Shown: positions 1 through 7,689, counted from the first letter of the stretch. The stretch is DNA of 64,000 nt from Pseudomonadota bacterium (GCA_021324155.1 JAJPJQ010000031.1:89566-153565); one strand, 5' to 3'. The notes: generated from the letters alone by a model not told the origin. Program-made: numbers and translations.

Positions 1-477
1 GGCATGGGGCATGACGCCGATCTCATCCGGCGCATCACCGCGGCAACGGGAATTCAAGCGACCACCAGCATGACGGCCGTCGTCGACGCGCTACGCGCGC
101 TGGGAATTCGCCGGCCGGCGATCGCCACGCCGTATATCCGCGAGATGGACGAGAAATTATCGGGCGTGCTGCGGCAATCCGGCTTCGAGATCGCCGCGAT
201 CGAAGGCCTCGGCATCCGGCGCAGCATCGACATGGGCGCGCTCGAGCCTGAGGCCGCCTACCGCCTCGCGCGCGAAGTAGTCGCCGACGCGAAAACACCC
301 GACGGCATTCTTATCTCGTGCGGAAATTTGCGCACGTTCGAGATTATCGAGCCGCTGGAAACCGAGTGCGGATTGCCGGTCGTCACCAGCAATCAAGCGG
401 GCTTGTGGCGCGCTCTGCGGCTCGCCGGCATCGACGATCGGATCGCGCACCTGGGCCGGCTGCTCGAGAGCTATTGA
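1..477 (+). CDS. Asp/Glu racemase-superfamily protein (maleate isomerase / arylmalonate decarboxylase type), 5' truncated
   Basis: The reading frame is open from base 1, so the N-terminal half lies outside the window; about 158 codons remain of a family that is usually about 240 residues. The visible part carries the second catalytic cysteine region, SCGNLRTFEIIEPLE, and the family's C-terminal PVVTSNQAGLWRALRLAG segment. Members isomerise maleate or decarboxylate arylmalonates using a pair of cysteines; the first would be upstream. It is followed at 62 bp by a cyclase-family hydrolase and then a quinone oxidoreductase on the same strand, which fits a small catabolic operon. The exact substrate cannot be read from the sequence. 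Confidence 0.8.
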   Translation, partial: GMGHDADLIRRITAATGIQATTSMTAVVDALRALGIRRPAIATPYIREMDEKLSGVLRQSGFEIAAIEGLGIRRSIDMGALEPEAAYRLAREVVADAKTPDGILISCGNLRTFEIIEPLETECGLPVVTSNQAGLWRALRLAGIDDRIAHLGRLLESY

Positions 478-538
478 AGAAAAACCCGCGGCGATTTATG
501 CATCAATACTGGACAAGTCAAATTACCGGGAGGCAGCT

Positions 539-1240
539 ATGCGCATCGTCGATTTGAGCATGACCGTAGAAGAATGCGATTCGGCGCCGTTCGCGCCGGA
601 CGAGACCTATTTCAAATTAAAACCGTACATCAATTGGGATGAAAAAGGCTTCGTCTCCAATTTCGTCGAGATGACGGTGCACGCCGGAACGCACATCGAT
701 TCGCCGCACCATTTCTTCCGCGACAAGCCGTCCATCGAGCGGCTGCCGCTCGAGCCTCTCGTCGGCAACGGCGTCGTCCTCGATCTCACGTTCAAAGGCT
801 CCGCCGGCGCGCGCATCACGCCCGAGGATCTCGACCGCGCCGAGCAGGCGCTGGCGGAAAAAGGCGTTAAGATCGAGGCCGGCGGTATTTTACTGCTGCG
901 CACGGACTGGCCGAAAGGCCATACGACGACCGATCCCAAATGGTGGAACGATTCGCCCTGTCTCACCAAAGAAGCGGCGCAGTGGCTCGTGAAGAGAAAG
1001 CCCGCCGTGATCGGCTTCGATTTCGCCCAGGAGGAAAAGGGCAGCGACTACAAGACCGCCGACGAGATTCTGACGAGCGGGATGCGCGTCCATAAAATCA
1101 TTCTGCCGAACGTCACCTGCCAGATCGAGAATTTGATCAATCTCGACCAGATCGGCCCCACGGCGAAGATCATCGCGCTGCCGGCGAAATGGAAGACCGA
1201 ATCGGCGCCTGCGCGCGTGATCGCGTTGATCGAAAATTGA
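539..1240 (+). CDS. Cyclase family protein (kynurenine formamidase-like metal-dependent hydrolase)
   Basis: A 233-residue protein of the cyclase/KynB family. The signature HAGTHIDSPHH occupies residues 48-58 and supplies the metal-binding histidines and aspartate (H48, H52, D54, H58). Family members hydrolyse N-formylkynurenine, isatin or similar amides and lactones in the cytoplasm. The ATG at 539 is preceded by a GGGAGG-like ribosome binding site at about 529-535. The gene lies between a racemase-type protein and a quinone oxidoreductase with only 7 bp to the next gene, suggesting co-transcription in a degradative pathway. Length is normal. The specific substrate is unknown. Confidence 0.85.
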   Translation: MRIVDLSMTVEECDSAPFAPDETYFKLKPYINWDEKGFVSNFVEMTVHAGTHIDSPHHFFRDKPSIERLPLEPLVGNGVVLDLTFKGSAGARITPEDLDRAEQALAEKGVKIEAGGILLLRTDWPKGHTTTDPKWWNDSPCLTKEAAQWLVKRKPAVIGFDFAQEEKGSDYKTADEILTSGMRVHKIILPNVTCQIENLINLDQIGPTAKIIALPAKWKTESAPARVIALIEN

Positions 1241-1247
1241 TCGACGC

Positions 1248-2237
1248 GTGAAGGCGATCCGCGTTCACGAGCTCGGCGGCCCCGAGGTGCTGCGCTACGA
1301 AGAGGTCGCGGCGCCCGACTCGGGACCGCGCGAGGCGCTGATCCAAATCGCGGCGGCGGGCGTCAATTATCTAGACATCTATTATCGCTCCGGATTCCAC
1401 TGGGGCGGCCACCACGCCCGCGCGCTTCCTTATACTCCCGGCGCGGAGGCGTCCGGAACGGTCGTCGCCGTCGGTGCGGAAGTCACCGAGGCCGCGGTCG
1501 GCGATCGCGTCGCGTACGGCATTTCCAACGGCCAAGGCGCCTACGCCGAATTCGCCGCGGTTCCGTCGTGGCACCTGATCAAATTGCCCGCCACGATCGA
1601 TTTCGAGACTGCCGCCGCGGTCATGCAGCAAGGCATGACCGCCCACTACCTCGCCGACAGCACCTTTCCGCTTGCGCCGGGCCACACCGCGCTCGTCCAC
1701 GCGGCGGCCGGCGGAACCGGTCTATTGCTCGTGCAGATCGCGAAAATCCGCGGCGCGCGCGTCATCGCCACCGTTTCCAGCGCACAAAAAGCCGCGCTCG
1801 CGAAAGCGGCCGGCGCGGACGAGACGATCTTATATACCGAACAGGATTTCGCCGCGGAGGCGCGACGGCTCACGGACGGCCGCGGCGTCAACGTGGTTTT
1901 CGATTCCGTCGGCAAGACGACGTACGAAAAAAGCCTCGATTCGCTCGCGCCGCGCGGAATGCTGGTCATCTTCGGCCAATCGAGCGGGCCCGTGCCGCCT
2001 TTCGATACCGCCGTTTTGAACGCCAAAGGCTCGTTGTTCCTCTCGCGGCCGAGCCTGACGCATCACGTGGCGAATCACGCCGACGTGCTGCGCCGCGCCG
2101 GCGAGCTTTTCCGCTGGATCGAAACCGGCAGGCTCAAGGTTCACATCGGCGAGACTTTTCCCCTCGCTCGGGCGGCCGATGCGCACCGGCTGCTCGCCTC
2201 GCGCGCGACCGCCGGCAAGCTGGTGCTCGTCCCCTGA
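1248..2237 (+). CDS. NADPH:quinone oxidoreductase (zeta-crystallin-like MDR family)
   Basis: A 329-residue medium-chain dehydrogenase/reductase without the structural zinc cysteines, as in quinone oxidoreductases. The N-terminal GroES-like domain has the family segment AAGVNYLDIYYRSG; the Rossmann domain has AAAGGTGLLLVQIAK at about residues 151-165, the AxxGGxG dinucleotide motif of this subgroup. The predicted reaction is NADPH-dependent reduction of quinones or enones. The start is a GTG 7 bp after the preceding cyclase gene; it gives the usual N-terminus MKAIRVHELGGPEVL. This is the last gene of the opening catabolic operon. Confidence 0.88.
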   Translation: MKAIRVHELGGPEVLRYEEVAAPDSGPREALIQIAAAGVNYLDIYYRSGFHWGGHHARALPYTPGAEASGTVVAVGAEVTEAAVGDRVAYGISNGQGAYAEFAAVPSWHLIKLPATIDFETAAAVMQQGMTAHYLADSTFPLAPGHTALVHAAAGGTGLLLVQIAKIRGARVIATVSSAQKAALAKAAGADETILYTEQDFAAEARRLTDGRGVNVVFDSVGKTTYEKSLDSLAPRGMLVIFGQSSGPVPPFDTAVLNAKGSLFLSRPSLTHHVANHADVLRRAGELFRWIETGRLKVHIGETFPLARAADAHRLLASRATAGKLVLVP

Positions 2238-2333
2238 CGCGCATCTGCGGCAGCGCGCCTGCTGGAAGATTTCTTTTCGTTCCCGGACGCGCGTCTTTTT
2301 TACAGCGGACAAAAATTTCGTCCAAGTCTGCTG

Positions 2334-2358
2334 GGAATTTTTTCCCGCTGCGCCGGTC
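2334..2358 (+). promoter_or_regulatory. ECF-type promoter motif, site A (GGAAT - 16 nt - GGTC)
   Basis: GGAAT at 2334-2338 and GGTC (followed by TT) at 2355-2358, spaced 16 nt, with a T-run directly after the first element. The same arrangement recurs at 4243-4268 (minus), 4283-4308 and 4715-4740. The layout matches the general ECF promoter pattern (GGAA-type -35, GTC-type -10). It lies about 50 bp before the small exported protein starting at 2408. Confidence 0.65.
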
Positions 2359-2407
2359 TTCAAGGGCAGAGAGGCCGCGCAAGGCCGGAAAGGAGGTGAG
2401 AGCGAAA

Positions 2408-2716
2408 ATGCAGCTGCAAAAATCAATACTGTCGGCGCTCTGTCTGACCGGTGTCATCGGTCTCGGCGCGGCGTCGGCCCGCGCGGACGGCGTCCTCTTC
2501 AAAGAATCGCTGAACGGCGGCAACTACTGTCACATGAAGTTCGAATCGATCCGTGAAAGCACGCTCGGGCAAAAGCAGCCCGTTCTGAACGACGAAGGAT
2601 CGACCGATATCGTCGATTTCTACGGTCCCTGCGACCACGATCCTTTGGGGAAATACGAAGTCCGCGCGCAGGAGCTCGACTCCTGGCGCAGAAGGATCGA
2701 AGACTTTAGCGAATGA
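2408..2716 (+). CDS. Small exported protein with FYGPCDHDPLGK motif (paralogue 1)
   Basis: A 102-residue protein of no known function. Residues 1-27 form a Sec signal peptide ending ARA-D, so the mature protein is probably periplasmic. The C-terminal half holds the distinctive FYGPCDHDPLGK segment, and a lone Cys also occurs in NYCHMKF, so two Cys and several His could bind metal or form a disulfide. The chosen ATG is preceded by a strong AAGGAGGTGAG site; a longer reading frame extends upstream but overlaps the quinone reductase in another frame and is rejected. A close paralogue lies at 4334-4639, beyond the sigma/anti-sigma pair. The ECF motif at 2334-2358 suggests control by that sigma factor. 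Confidence 0.75.
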   Translation: MQLQKSILSALCLTGVIGLGAASARADGVLFKESLNGGNYCHMKFESIRESTLGQKQPVLNDEGSTDIVDFYGPCDHDPLGKYEVRAQELDSWRRRIEDFSE

Positions 2717-2731
2717 CCCCAGCCGAAAAAA

Positions 2732-2774
2732 AGAGAGCCTTGGGAGAGAATTCTCTCAAGGCTCTCTTTTTCTC
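2732..2774. terminator. Bidirectional rho-independent terminator
   Basis: A perfect 15-bp stem (GAGAGCCTTGGGAGA pairing with TCTCTCAAGGCTCTC, short GAAT-type loop) is flanked by an A-run upstream and a T-run downstream. It lies between the convergent genes ending at 2716 (plus) and 2791 (minus) and can serve both. Confidence 0.9.
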
Positions 2775-2790
2775 TTATCTGTAAGCGCCG

Positions 2791-3564
2791 CTACGACTTG
2801 ACTGCCGCGGCTTCTGTTTGCAGCATATCGACGAAATTCCGCAGATCGTTCTGCTCCAGATCGCTCACGACCCAATAGTTCATGCCGCCTTTCGTCCAGT
2901 GAAACAGGTCGTATCCTTGGCGCTCGATTATTGTCGCCGGCGATTGTTTGTCCGACGACGCCGGCCACACGAAGACATTGATGAAATGTTTCCTGCGCTG
3001 ATAGACGAGCGCCGCGACGGGTCGGTTATCGATATAGTCGAGGCGTCCGCCGATCAGCGGAAAGCCCTGCGCGGCGAAGTCTTCGACGGGCGGAGAGAAG
3101 TCGAGCTTGCCGTTGAACCACGGTTTCACCGTGTGCTTGTCGGACGAGGGCACGTCCGCGAGATGATTCGCCATCAACGAGCGGACATGTCCGGCGAGAA
3201 CCTCGCGCGCGACGAGATCGTCGCCCGCGCGCCCGCGCATGAACGGCAGCACGACGAGCAGTGCCAGCGCGGCGATCGCGACCGAAGCCGCAGCGGCGAA
3301 CCATCGCCGCGGCACGGTGCGCGATGGTTTTTCGGCATTGGCCTCGCGGCGGAGCGCGAAGCGGATTTTTTGTTGCAGCTCGGCCGGCGCTTTATAGCGC
3401 AGCCCGCTTCCGCCGACGGCGCGCTGGAGCGCGCGGCGCTCCTCATACCCGTGCGCGCAAAGCCCGCAATCCTGCATATGGCGCTCGATTTCGAGCCGGC
3501 CGGGCGGATCCAATTCGCCATCGAGGTAGGCGTCGAGCAAATTTTGTGCGGCTTCGCAGTTCAT
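2791..3564 (-). CDS. Membrane-anchored anti-sigma factor (zinc-finger, ZAS type)
   Basis: A 257-residue protein with the N-terminal anti-sigma zinc-finger signature: MNCEAAQNLLDAYLDGEL followed by H-x3-C-x2-C (HMQDCGLC, residues about 29-36). A single transmembrane helix (FAAAASVAIAALALLVVLPF, about residues 89-108) separates the cytoplasmic sigma-binding part from a roughly 145-residue extracytoplasmic sensor. It starts one base after the stop codon of the ECF sigma gene, so the two are translationally coupled. Its role is to hold the sigma at the membrane until a periplasmic signal releases it. The periplasmic part has no recognised domain; its signal is unknown. Confidence 0.9.
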   Translation of the reverse strand: MNCEAAQNLLDAYLDGELDPPGRLEIERHMQDCGLCAHGYEERRALQRAVGGSGLRYKAPAELQQKIRFALRREANAEKPSRTVPRRWFAAAASVAIAALALLVVLPFMRGRAGDDLVAREVLAGHVRSLMANHLADVPSSDKHTVKPWFNGKLDFSPPVEDFAAQGFPLIGGRLDYIDNRPVAALVYQRRKHFINVFVWPASSDKQSPATIIERQGYDLFHWTKGGMNYWVVSDLEQNDLRNFVDMLQTEAAAVKS

Positions 3565-3565
3565 T

Positions 3566-4093
3566 CTACGCCTTCTCTTTCAGGCGCTCTGTCAGCAGGC
3601 GCTTCAGCCGCGCCCGGGCGCGCGCCAGGCGCGACATGACGGTGCCGACGGGCACCGCCGCAACCTCCGCGATCTCCTTGTAAGAAAGGCCTTCCAGATC
3701 GCGCAGCACGACCGCCTCCCGATACTCCGCCGGCAGCGCTTCGATCGCCTGCGTGAGCATGCGGCCGTCGATCTCCTTCGCCGCCTGAGCCGCCGGATCC
3801 CAGGCCTCGTTCTGCTCGCTGTGGATCTTTTCGTCGAACTCCGTCATCAGCTCGCGCCCGCGGTTTTGCTGCAGCCACGTGTAGCAGGTATTGCGCACGA
3901 TCGTCAGCAGCCACGCGCGGGCGTTAACGCCGGTGAACGCGTCGAAAAACTTGAACGCCCGAAGATACGACTCCTGCACCATGTCTTCGGCGTCGCGCTC
4001 GTTGCGCGTGAGCCACCGGGCGATGTTATACGCGGCGTCCATGTGAGGCAAAATCGCTTCCTCGAAGCGCGTGAGTTTGTCTTTTTCCCCCAC
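3566..4093 (-). CDS. ECF RNA polymerase sigma factor (sigma-70 family, group 4)
   Basis: From the GTG at 4093 the protein has 175 residues, typical for ECF sigmas. Region 2 contains DMVQESYLRAFKFFDAF and the -10 recognition part ARAWLLTIVRNTCYTWLQ; region 4 contains LPAEYREAVVLRDLEGLSYKEIAEVAAVPVGTVMSRLARAR, the -35-binding helix-turn-helix. The GTG has an AGGAG site 10 nt upstream. An ATG at 4192 would add 33 residues of low-complexity sequence and has no good ribosome binding site. The gene is probably autoregulated: its leader contains the ECF motif at 4243-4268. The one-base gap to the anti-sigma gene indicates one operon. Confidence 0.9.
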   Translation of the reverse strand: MGEKDKLTRFEEAILPHMDAAYNIARWLTRNERDAEDMVQESYLRAFKFFDAFTGVNARAWLLTIVRNTCYTWLQQNRGRELMTEFDEKIHSEQNEAWDPAAQAAKEIDGRMLTQAIEALPAEYREAVVLRDLEGLSYKEIAEVAAVPVGTVMSRLARARARLKRLLTERLKEKA

Positions 4094-4242
4094 TGTAGAG
4101 ACCGCTCCTGAGCCGGATCTATTCCCGCCGGGAACTAAAAAAAGGCTGGGCTGTAAGGCTTGTCGCGGAGACTTTCCGTGAGATTGTTGCATGCGTTCCG
4201 TACCGAGTCAACGAATGCCGCGCGGCGGTGCGTCACTCCTTA

Positions 4243-4268
4243 GACCGGTCTTCCGGATAAAAAATTCC
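4243..4268 (-). promoter_or_regulatory. ECF-type promoter motif, site D (GGAAT - 17 nt - GGTC), reading into the sigma gene
   Basis: On the minus strand GGAAT is at 4268-4264 and GGTC, followed by TAAGG, at 4246-4243, with a 17-nt spacer that begins with a T-run as in the other three sites. It lies back to back with site B (4283-4308), forming a divergent promoter pair between the sigma operon and the second small exported protein. This fits sigma autoregulation. Confidence 0.65.
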
Positions 4269-4282
4269 CGTTCTCCCGCTGT

Positions 4283-4308
4283 GGAATTTTTTTGCGCCGT
4301 CAACGGTC
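4283..4308 (+). promoter_or_regulatory. ECF-type promoter motif, site B (GGAAT - 17 nt - GGTC)
   Basis: GGAAT at 4283-4287 followed by a T-run, and GGTC at 4305-4308, spaced 17 nt. It lies 25 bp upstream of the GTG start at 4334. The -10 side is less complete than in the other sites, as GGTC is followed by CG instead of TT. Confidence 0.6.
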
Positions 4309-4333
4309 CGACAAGCGAAAGGAGGTGGCGCAG

Positions 4334-4639
4334 GTGAAAAACATTAAGCCACTTTTGTCTGTCTTCGTTTTAACGGGAGTCATCGGTTTAGGGGCGGTGT
4401 CGGCGGGAGCACAGGGCGTCGTCAGCAAGGTCGAGCTCGATCGAAGCGGATATTGCCATCTGAAGTTTCCCGCGATCCAAGCAAGGACGCTCGCCTCGGC
4501 GCATCCGGTCCTGAAGGATCCCGCGTCGGGCGACATCATCGATTTCTATGGCCCGTGCGACCACGACCCCCTCGGCAAAGAAGAGATATGGGCGCAAAAG
4601 CTCGCTCAGAGGTTCCGGATGATGATCGGCCGGGAATGA
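4334..4639 (+). CDS. Small exported protein with FYGPCDHDPLGK motif (paralogue 2)
   Basis: A 101-residue paralogue of the protein at 2408-2716. Both have the same design: a signal peptide with the shared core LTGVIGLGA, a YCHLKF/YCHMKF segment, PVLKD/PVLND, and the identical FYGPCDHDPLGK block. The GTG start is chosen because AAAGGAGGTG lies about 10 nt before it and the paralogue begins at the equivalent point; an in-frame ATG at 4292 falls inside the promoter motif. It is transcribed divergently from the ECF sigma operon. The function is unknown; I infer a periplasmic target of the envelope stress response. Confidence 0.75.
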   Translation: MKNIKPLLSVFVLTGVIGLGAVSAGAQGVVSKVELDRSGYCHLKFPAIQARTLASAHPVLKDPASGDIIDFYGPCDHDPLGKEEIWAQKLAQRFRMMIGRE

Positions 4640-4658
4640 CGCCCACCGGCCGGATAGC

Positions 4659-4680
4659 GCCGCCGGAGCGATCCGGCGGC
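4659..4680. other. GC-rich hairpin after the small exported protein
   Basis: A 9-bp stem (GCCGCCGGA/TCCGGCGGC) with a GCGA loop, 20 bp after the stop at 4639. No T-run follows on either strand, so it is not a standard intrinsic terminator; it may stabilise the 3' end of the transcript. Confidence 0.4.
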
Positions 4681-4714
4681 GGGCATACGCTTAAACGGCT
4701 TAGCGAATCAACCG

Positions 4715-4740
4715 GGAATATTTTTGCCAGTGGATCGGTC
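4715..4740 (+). promoter_or_regulatory. ECF-type promoter motif, site C (GGAAT - 17 nt - GGTC)
   Basis: GGAAT at 4715-4719 followed by A and a T-run, and GGTC plus TTAAGG at 4737-4746, spaced 17 nt. It lies 23 bp before the ATG of the beta-propeller gene at 4764 and very probably drives the propeller/cupredoxin pair. Confidence 0.65.
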
Positions 4741-4763
4741 TTAAGGAACAAGGAGGGAATTTT

Positions 4764-5786
4764 ATGTCGAGCAACGATTATATCCACAATATCCGCGGCC
4801 GAGCCGGCCGCTGGAAGTTTTATCTAATGATAACGTTGGCGGGCTGCTTCGCGCTCGGCGCCGCAGCGCGCGCCGATGCGGCGGGGCCGAAGGCGTATAT
4901 CGGCAATTTCAAAGACAACAGCGTGAGCGTCGTCGACACCGCCGCCGGCTCGGTCGTCACGACCGTCCCGGTCTCCGCCGGGCCGCACGGTATGGCGATC
5001 ACCAACAACGGCGCAACCGTCTACGTCAGCGGCGATGGCGCTTCGTCGGTCGACGTGATCGATACGGCGAGCGACAAGGTCGTGAAAACGATCGACGTCG
5101 GCAAAACGCCGAACGGCATCGCGATTACGCCGGACGATCGTTTGCTGCTCGTTACAGTGTACGGCGAGGACCGGCTCGATTTCGTCGATACGAAGAGCAA
5201 CAGCGTCGCTTCATCCATCGCCGTGCCCAAGCCGCACACCGTCGCGATCAGTCCCGACGGCAAGAGCGCATACGTTACGGTGCAGCAGCCCGGACAATTT
5301 GGGCTCGCGCTGATCGACATCCCCGGCCGCAAGCTCGTGCGTATCATCCCGCTCGACAAGACGCCGCGTGACGGCGAGTTCGCCTACGACGGGAAGCGCT
5401 TTTACTTTACGCAGGCTGGCGTGAGCGCCGTCCAGGTGCTCGATCCGTCATCGGACAAGGTCGTCGCGCAAATCCCGACCGGCGTCTCGCCGCACTATGT
5501 CGGCCGCACGCGCGGCATGCAGTTCGGCATCGTTGTCGTGCAGGGGCCGAGCGAACTGCTGCTGTTCGATCCGGCAACGAACAGCCCCGCGCGCAGCGTC
5601 TCCGTCGGCAAGCAGCCGCACTGGGCGACTGCCTCCGCCGACGGCAAGACCGCCTACGTCACCAATGAAGGCTCGAATGACGTGACAATCGTCGATCTCG
5701 CCAGCGGCGCCACTCGGACGGTCTCGGTCGGCAACGCGCCGCGCAAAATCGTCGTGCAGCGTTCGGCGACGATGAAAGGAAACTAA
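4764..5786 (+). CDS. Exported YVTN-family beta-propeller protein
   Basis: A 340-residue protein with an N-terminal membrane or signal segment (LMITLAGCFALGAAARADA, about residues 22-40) followed by repeats of roughly 42 residues. These have the forms AYIGNFKDNSVSVVDTAAG, VYVSGDGASSVDVIDTASD and AYVTNEGSNDVTIVDLASG. The repeats form a seven-bladed YVTN/NHL-type propeller, expected in the periplasm or on the cell surface as a binding or electron-transfer scaffold. The ATG follows AAGGAGGG. One base separates its stop from the cupredoxin gene, so the two are co-translated and probably act together. An ECF promoter motif precedes it. Confidence 0.88.
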   Translation: MSSNDYIHNIRGRAGRWKFYLMITLAGCFALGAAARADAAGPKAYIGNFKDNSVSVVDTAAGSVVTTVPVSAGPHGMAITNNGATVYVSGDGASSVDVIDTASDKVVKTIDVGKTPNGIAITPDDRLLLVTVYGEDRLDFVDTKSNSVASSIAVPKPHTVAISPDGKSAYVTVQQPGQFGLALIDIPGRKLVRIIPLDKTPRDGEFAYDGKRFYFTQAGVSAVQVLDPSSDKVVAQIPTGVSPHYVGRTRGMQFGIVVVQGPSELLLFDPATNSPARSVSVGKQPHWATASADGKTAYVTNEGSNDVTIVDLASGATRTVSVGNAPRKIVVQRSATMKGN

Positions 5787-5787
5787 G

Positions 5788-6174
5788 ATGACCGCACGCA
5801 CGGCCCTGCTTTCCGCCCGCTTCGCGATCGTCTCCGCGATGACCGGGCTCCTGCTCGCCGGCCTCTTCGCGCTCGCCGCGCGCGCCTCGATGGCGCGCGC
5901 GGCCGACGCGGCCGAGGGCGGCGCGAAGGTCTCGATCGACATGTTCGCGTTCACGCCCGAAACGATCACGGTCAACCCAGGCGACAGCGTCACCTGGAGC
6001 AACGACGACGGCTCGCCGCACGGCGTCAAGTACGGCGACGGGGCGCCCGGCAACGACTATATGCTGCCGGGCGCCGCCTACACCCGGCGTTTCGACGCCG
6101 CCGGAACGTTCGATTACGCGTGCCCCATACATCCGTATATGACCGGCCGCGTCGTCGTCCGCGGCGCGCAGTGA
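5788..6174 (+). CDS. Plastocyanin-like cupredoxin (type 1 copper protein)
   Basis: A 128-residue protein with a signal peptide (to about residue 40) and one cupredoxin domain. The type 1 copper ligands are visible: H78 in SPHGV, then C112, H115 and M118 in YACPIHPYM. The motif FTPETITVNPGDSVTW is typical of small blue copper proteins. It acts as a periplasmic one-electron carrier, possibly for or on the YVTN propeller encoded one base upstream. The ribosome binding site overlaps the end of the propeller gene. Confidence 0.9.
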   Translation: MTARTALLSARFAIVSAMTGLLLAGLFALAARASMARAADAAEGGAKVSIDMFAFTPETITVNPGDSVTWSNDDGSPHGVKYGDGAPGNDYMLPGAAYTRRFDAAGTFDYACPIHPYMTGRVVVRGAQ

Positions 6175-6197
6175 CGATCGAGCGGCTCTGCCGTAAC

Positions 6198-6225
6198 TTG
6201 ACTGTCGCGATCTATTTGCTACCCT
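6198..6225 (+). promoter_or_regulatory. Possible sigma-70 promoter
   Basis: TTGACT at 6198-6203 and TACCCT at 6220-6225 with a 16-nt spacer, 10 bp before the ATG at 6236. The -35 is good and the -10 mediocre; the distance to the start codon is short. Confidence 0.3.
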
Positions 6226-6235
6226 TCGGTTTGGA

Positions 6236-6556
6236 ATGATGAAGCGTTTGGCCGCTTGGCTGCTGTTTCTCACCTTTGTCCCATCGGTTGCGCTTTTCGC
6301 GGAGCCGCCGGCGCCTGACTTTTCGGCCGAAGTTACGGCGTCGTTCAAAGCGGATCAGCAAGATCTTTCCCAGGACGACGTCAACCCTGTATCCGGCGTC
6401 CTCGGCCGGCAGCTAAGAGCGAAATCTCCGGTTAAGAGCATACTCGTTTTCACACTGGCACGGCGGGAGATTTCGCCTGCGAGTTGGATCGGCGAGCGAA
6501 CGTTCTCTCCTCCCAAGTCAAGCGTTTATCAGCAGATAAACGTCTATCGCATTTAG
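6236..6556 (+). CDS. Hypothetical exported protein, possibly a truncated remnant
   Basis: A 106-residue frame with a clear signal-peptide-like N-terminus (MMKRLAAWLLFLTFVPSVALFAEP) but no recognised domain. The last 50 residues have unusual composition and the ribosome binding site is weak, so this may be the 5' remnant of a longer gene. No similar sequence is present elsewhere in the window. Confidence 0.35.
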   Translation: MMKRLAAWLLFLTFVPSVALFAEPPAPDFSAEVTASFKADQQDLSQDDVNPVSGVLGRQLRAKSPVKSILVFTLARREISPASWIGERTFSPPKSSVYQQINVYRI

Positions 6557-6694
6557 ACCCTGATCCTTTTTTAAGGCTCGACGAGCCCTCATTCGTCCTC
6601 TCGATGGTTTCCACACGGAAATCATCCGAGTTCGTCGAGCTTCGCTCGAAGATAACATTCGTCTGCGTGCAGGATTCCGTGGAGAAGCGCTCAA

Positions 6695-6769
6695 ATGGAG
6701 CACTGGGTCCCTGTGATTTTAGTTCTTGCAGGAAGCACGGCGTATGTCTGCGCATTGCTGTTCGGTTAA
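6695..6769 (+). CDS. Possible 24-residue membrane peptide upstream of htpX
   Basis: ATG at 6695 to TAA at 6767-6769 encodes MEHWVPVILVLAGSTAYVCA followed by LLFG, almost entirely one hydrophobic helix. GTGGAGAAG lies 8-16 nt upstream as a plausible ribosome binding site. It ends 21 bp before the htpX ATG. It could be a small membrane protein co-expressed with the protease or a chance frame. Confidence 0.35.
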   Translation: MEHWVPVILVLAGSTAYVCALLFG

Positions 6770-6790
6770 AACAGAACGTTGGAGGCAAAA

Positions 6791-7642
6791 ATGATCACGA
6801 TGAAAACGGTCTTTTTGATGACGCTGCTCACCGTGCTGCTGGTCGGAGCCGGGGGCATGCTGGGAGGCGAAAGCGGATTGATCGTGGCGTTCATATTCGC
6901 TCTGGTCATGAACAGTGTAAGTTATTGGTTCAGTGATAAGATTGTTTTACGGATGTACGGAGCTCGAGAAGTCGGCTTCTATGACATCCCGAAGCTGCAC
7001 CGCATCGTCGAAGACCTCGCGATGCGCGCACAGATGCCGATGCCAAGGCTTTATGTGATTCCCGAAGAGACGCCGAACGCCTTCGCCACCGGCAGAAACG
7101 AAAGGCACGCCGCGGTCGCAGTGACGCAGGGCATTCTGCGCATCCTCGACGAAGCCGAGCTCCGCGGCGTCCTGGCGCACGAATTATCGCACGTCAAAAA
7201 TCGCGATATCCTGGTCGGAACGATCGCAGCGACGATGGCCGGCGCGATCTCTATGATGGCCAACATCGCGCACTGGGGAATGATATTCGGGTCGAGAAAC
7301 GACGACCGCGAGGACGGCCATCCGATCGCGGCGCTGTTGACAATCTTCGTCGCGCCGCTCGCCGCCATGCTGGTGCAGCTGGCGATCTCGCGCAGCCGCG
7401 AGTACGGCGCCGACGCGACGGGAGCCGCGATCTCGGCGGATCCGCTGAGCCTGGCGAACGCGCTCAGAAAGCTTCACATTGGCGCGGCGCGGATTCCCAT
7501 GGAAGCGAATCCGGCGACGGCCCACATGTTCATCGTGAATCCATTGACCGGCGGCGGCTTGATGAAGCTCTTCAGCACGCATCCGCCCATGGAGGAGAGA
7601 ATCCGCCGGCTCGAGAGCATGGCCGGCGCTGCAAGCCGATGA
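6791..7642 (+). CDS. htpX: Membrane zinc metalloprotease HtpX (peptidase M48)
   Basis: A 283-residue protein. Two N-terminal transmembrane segments (about 5-22 and 28-47) precede the zinc motif HELSH at residues 130-134; the third ligand is the Glu in SREYGAD about 70 residues further on. Two more hydrophobic segments follow the HExxH motif. HtpX degrades misfolded cytoplasmic membrane proteins. The ATG at 6791 has GGAGG 5 nt upstream; a TTG at 6779 overlaps that site and is rejected. Its terminal [17 protein letters not shown] segment is the usual family ending. Confidence 0.93.
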   Translation: MITMKTVFLMTLLTVLLVGAGGMLGGESGLIVAFIFALVMNSVSYWFSDKIVLRMYGAREVGFYDIPKLHRIVEDLAMRAQMPMPRLYVIPEETPNAFATGRNERHAAVAVTQGILRILDEAELRGVLAHELSHVKNRDILVGTIAATMAGAISMMANIAHWGMIFGSRNDDREDGHPIAALLTIFVAPLAAMLVQLAISRSREYGADATGAAISADPLSLANALRKLHIGAARIPMEANPATAHMFIVNPLTGGGLMKLFSTHPPMEERIRRLESMAGAASR

Positions 7643-7689
7643 GCGACGGAGCCGCCGTATCGAAGTTTCACTGTTAAGGAGATCGCGCG

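Noticed and set aside
1568..2407. Long open frame running through the quinone reductase into the first small exported protein
   Set aside because: The part before 2408 is Arg-rich and out of frame with an intact oxidoreductase gene; a strong ribosome binding site and signal peptide mark the real start at 2408.
4659..4680. Hairpin as an intrinsic terminator for the second small exported protein
   Set aside because: The stem is strong but no T-run follows on either strand.
6484..6936. 150-residue open frame overlapping the region before htpX
   Set aside because: It overlaps the start of htpX in another frame, has no recognisable features and no ribosome binding site.
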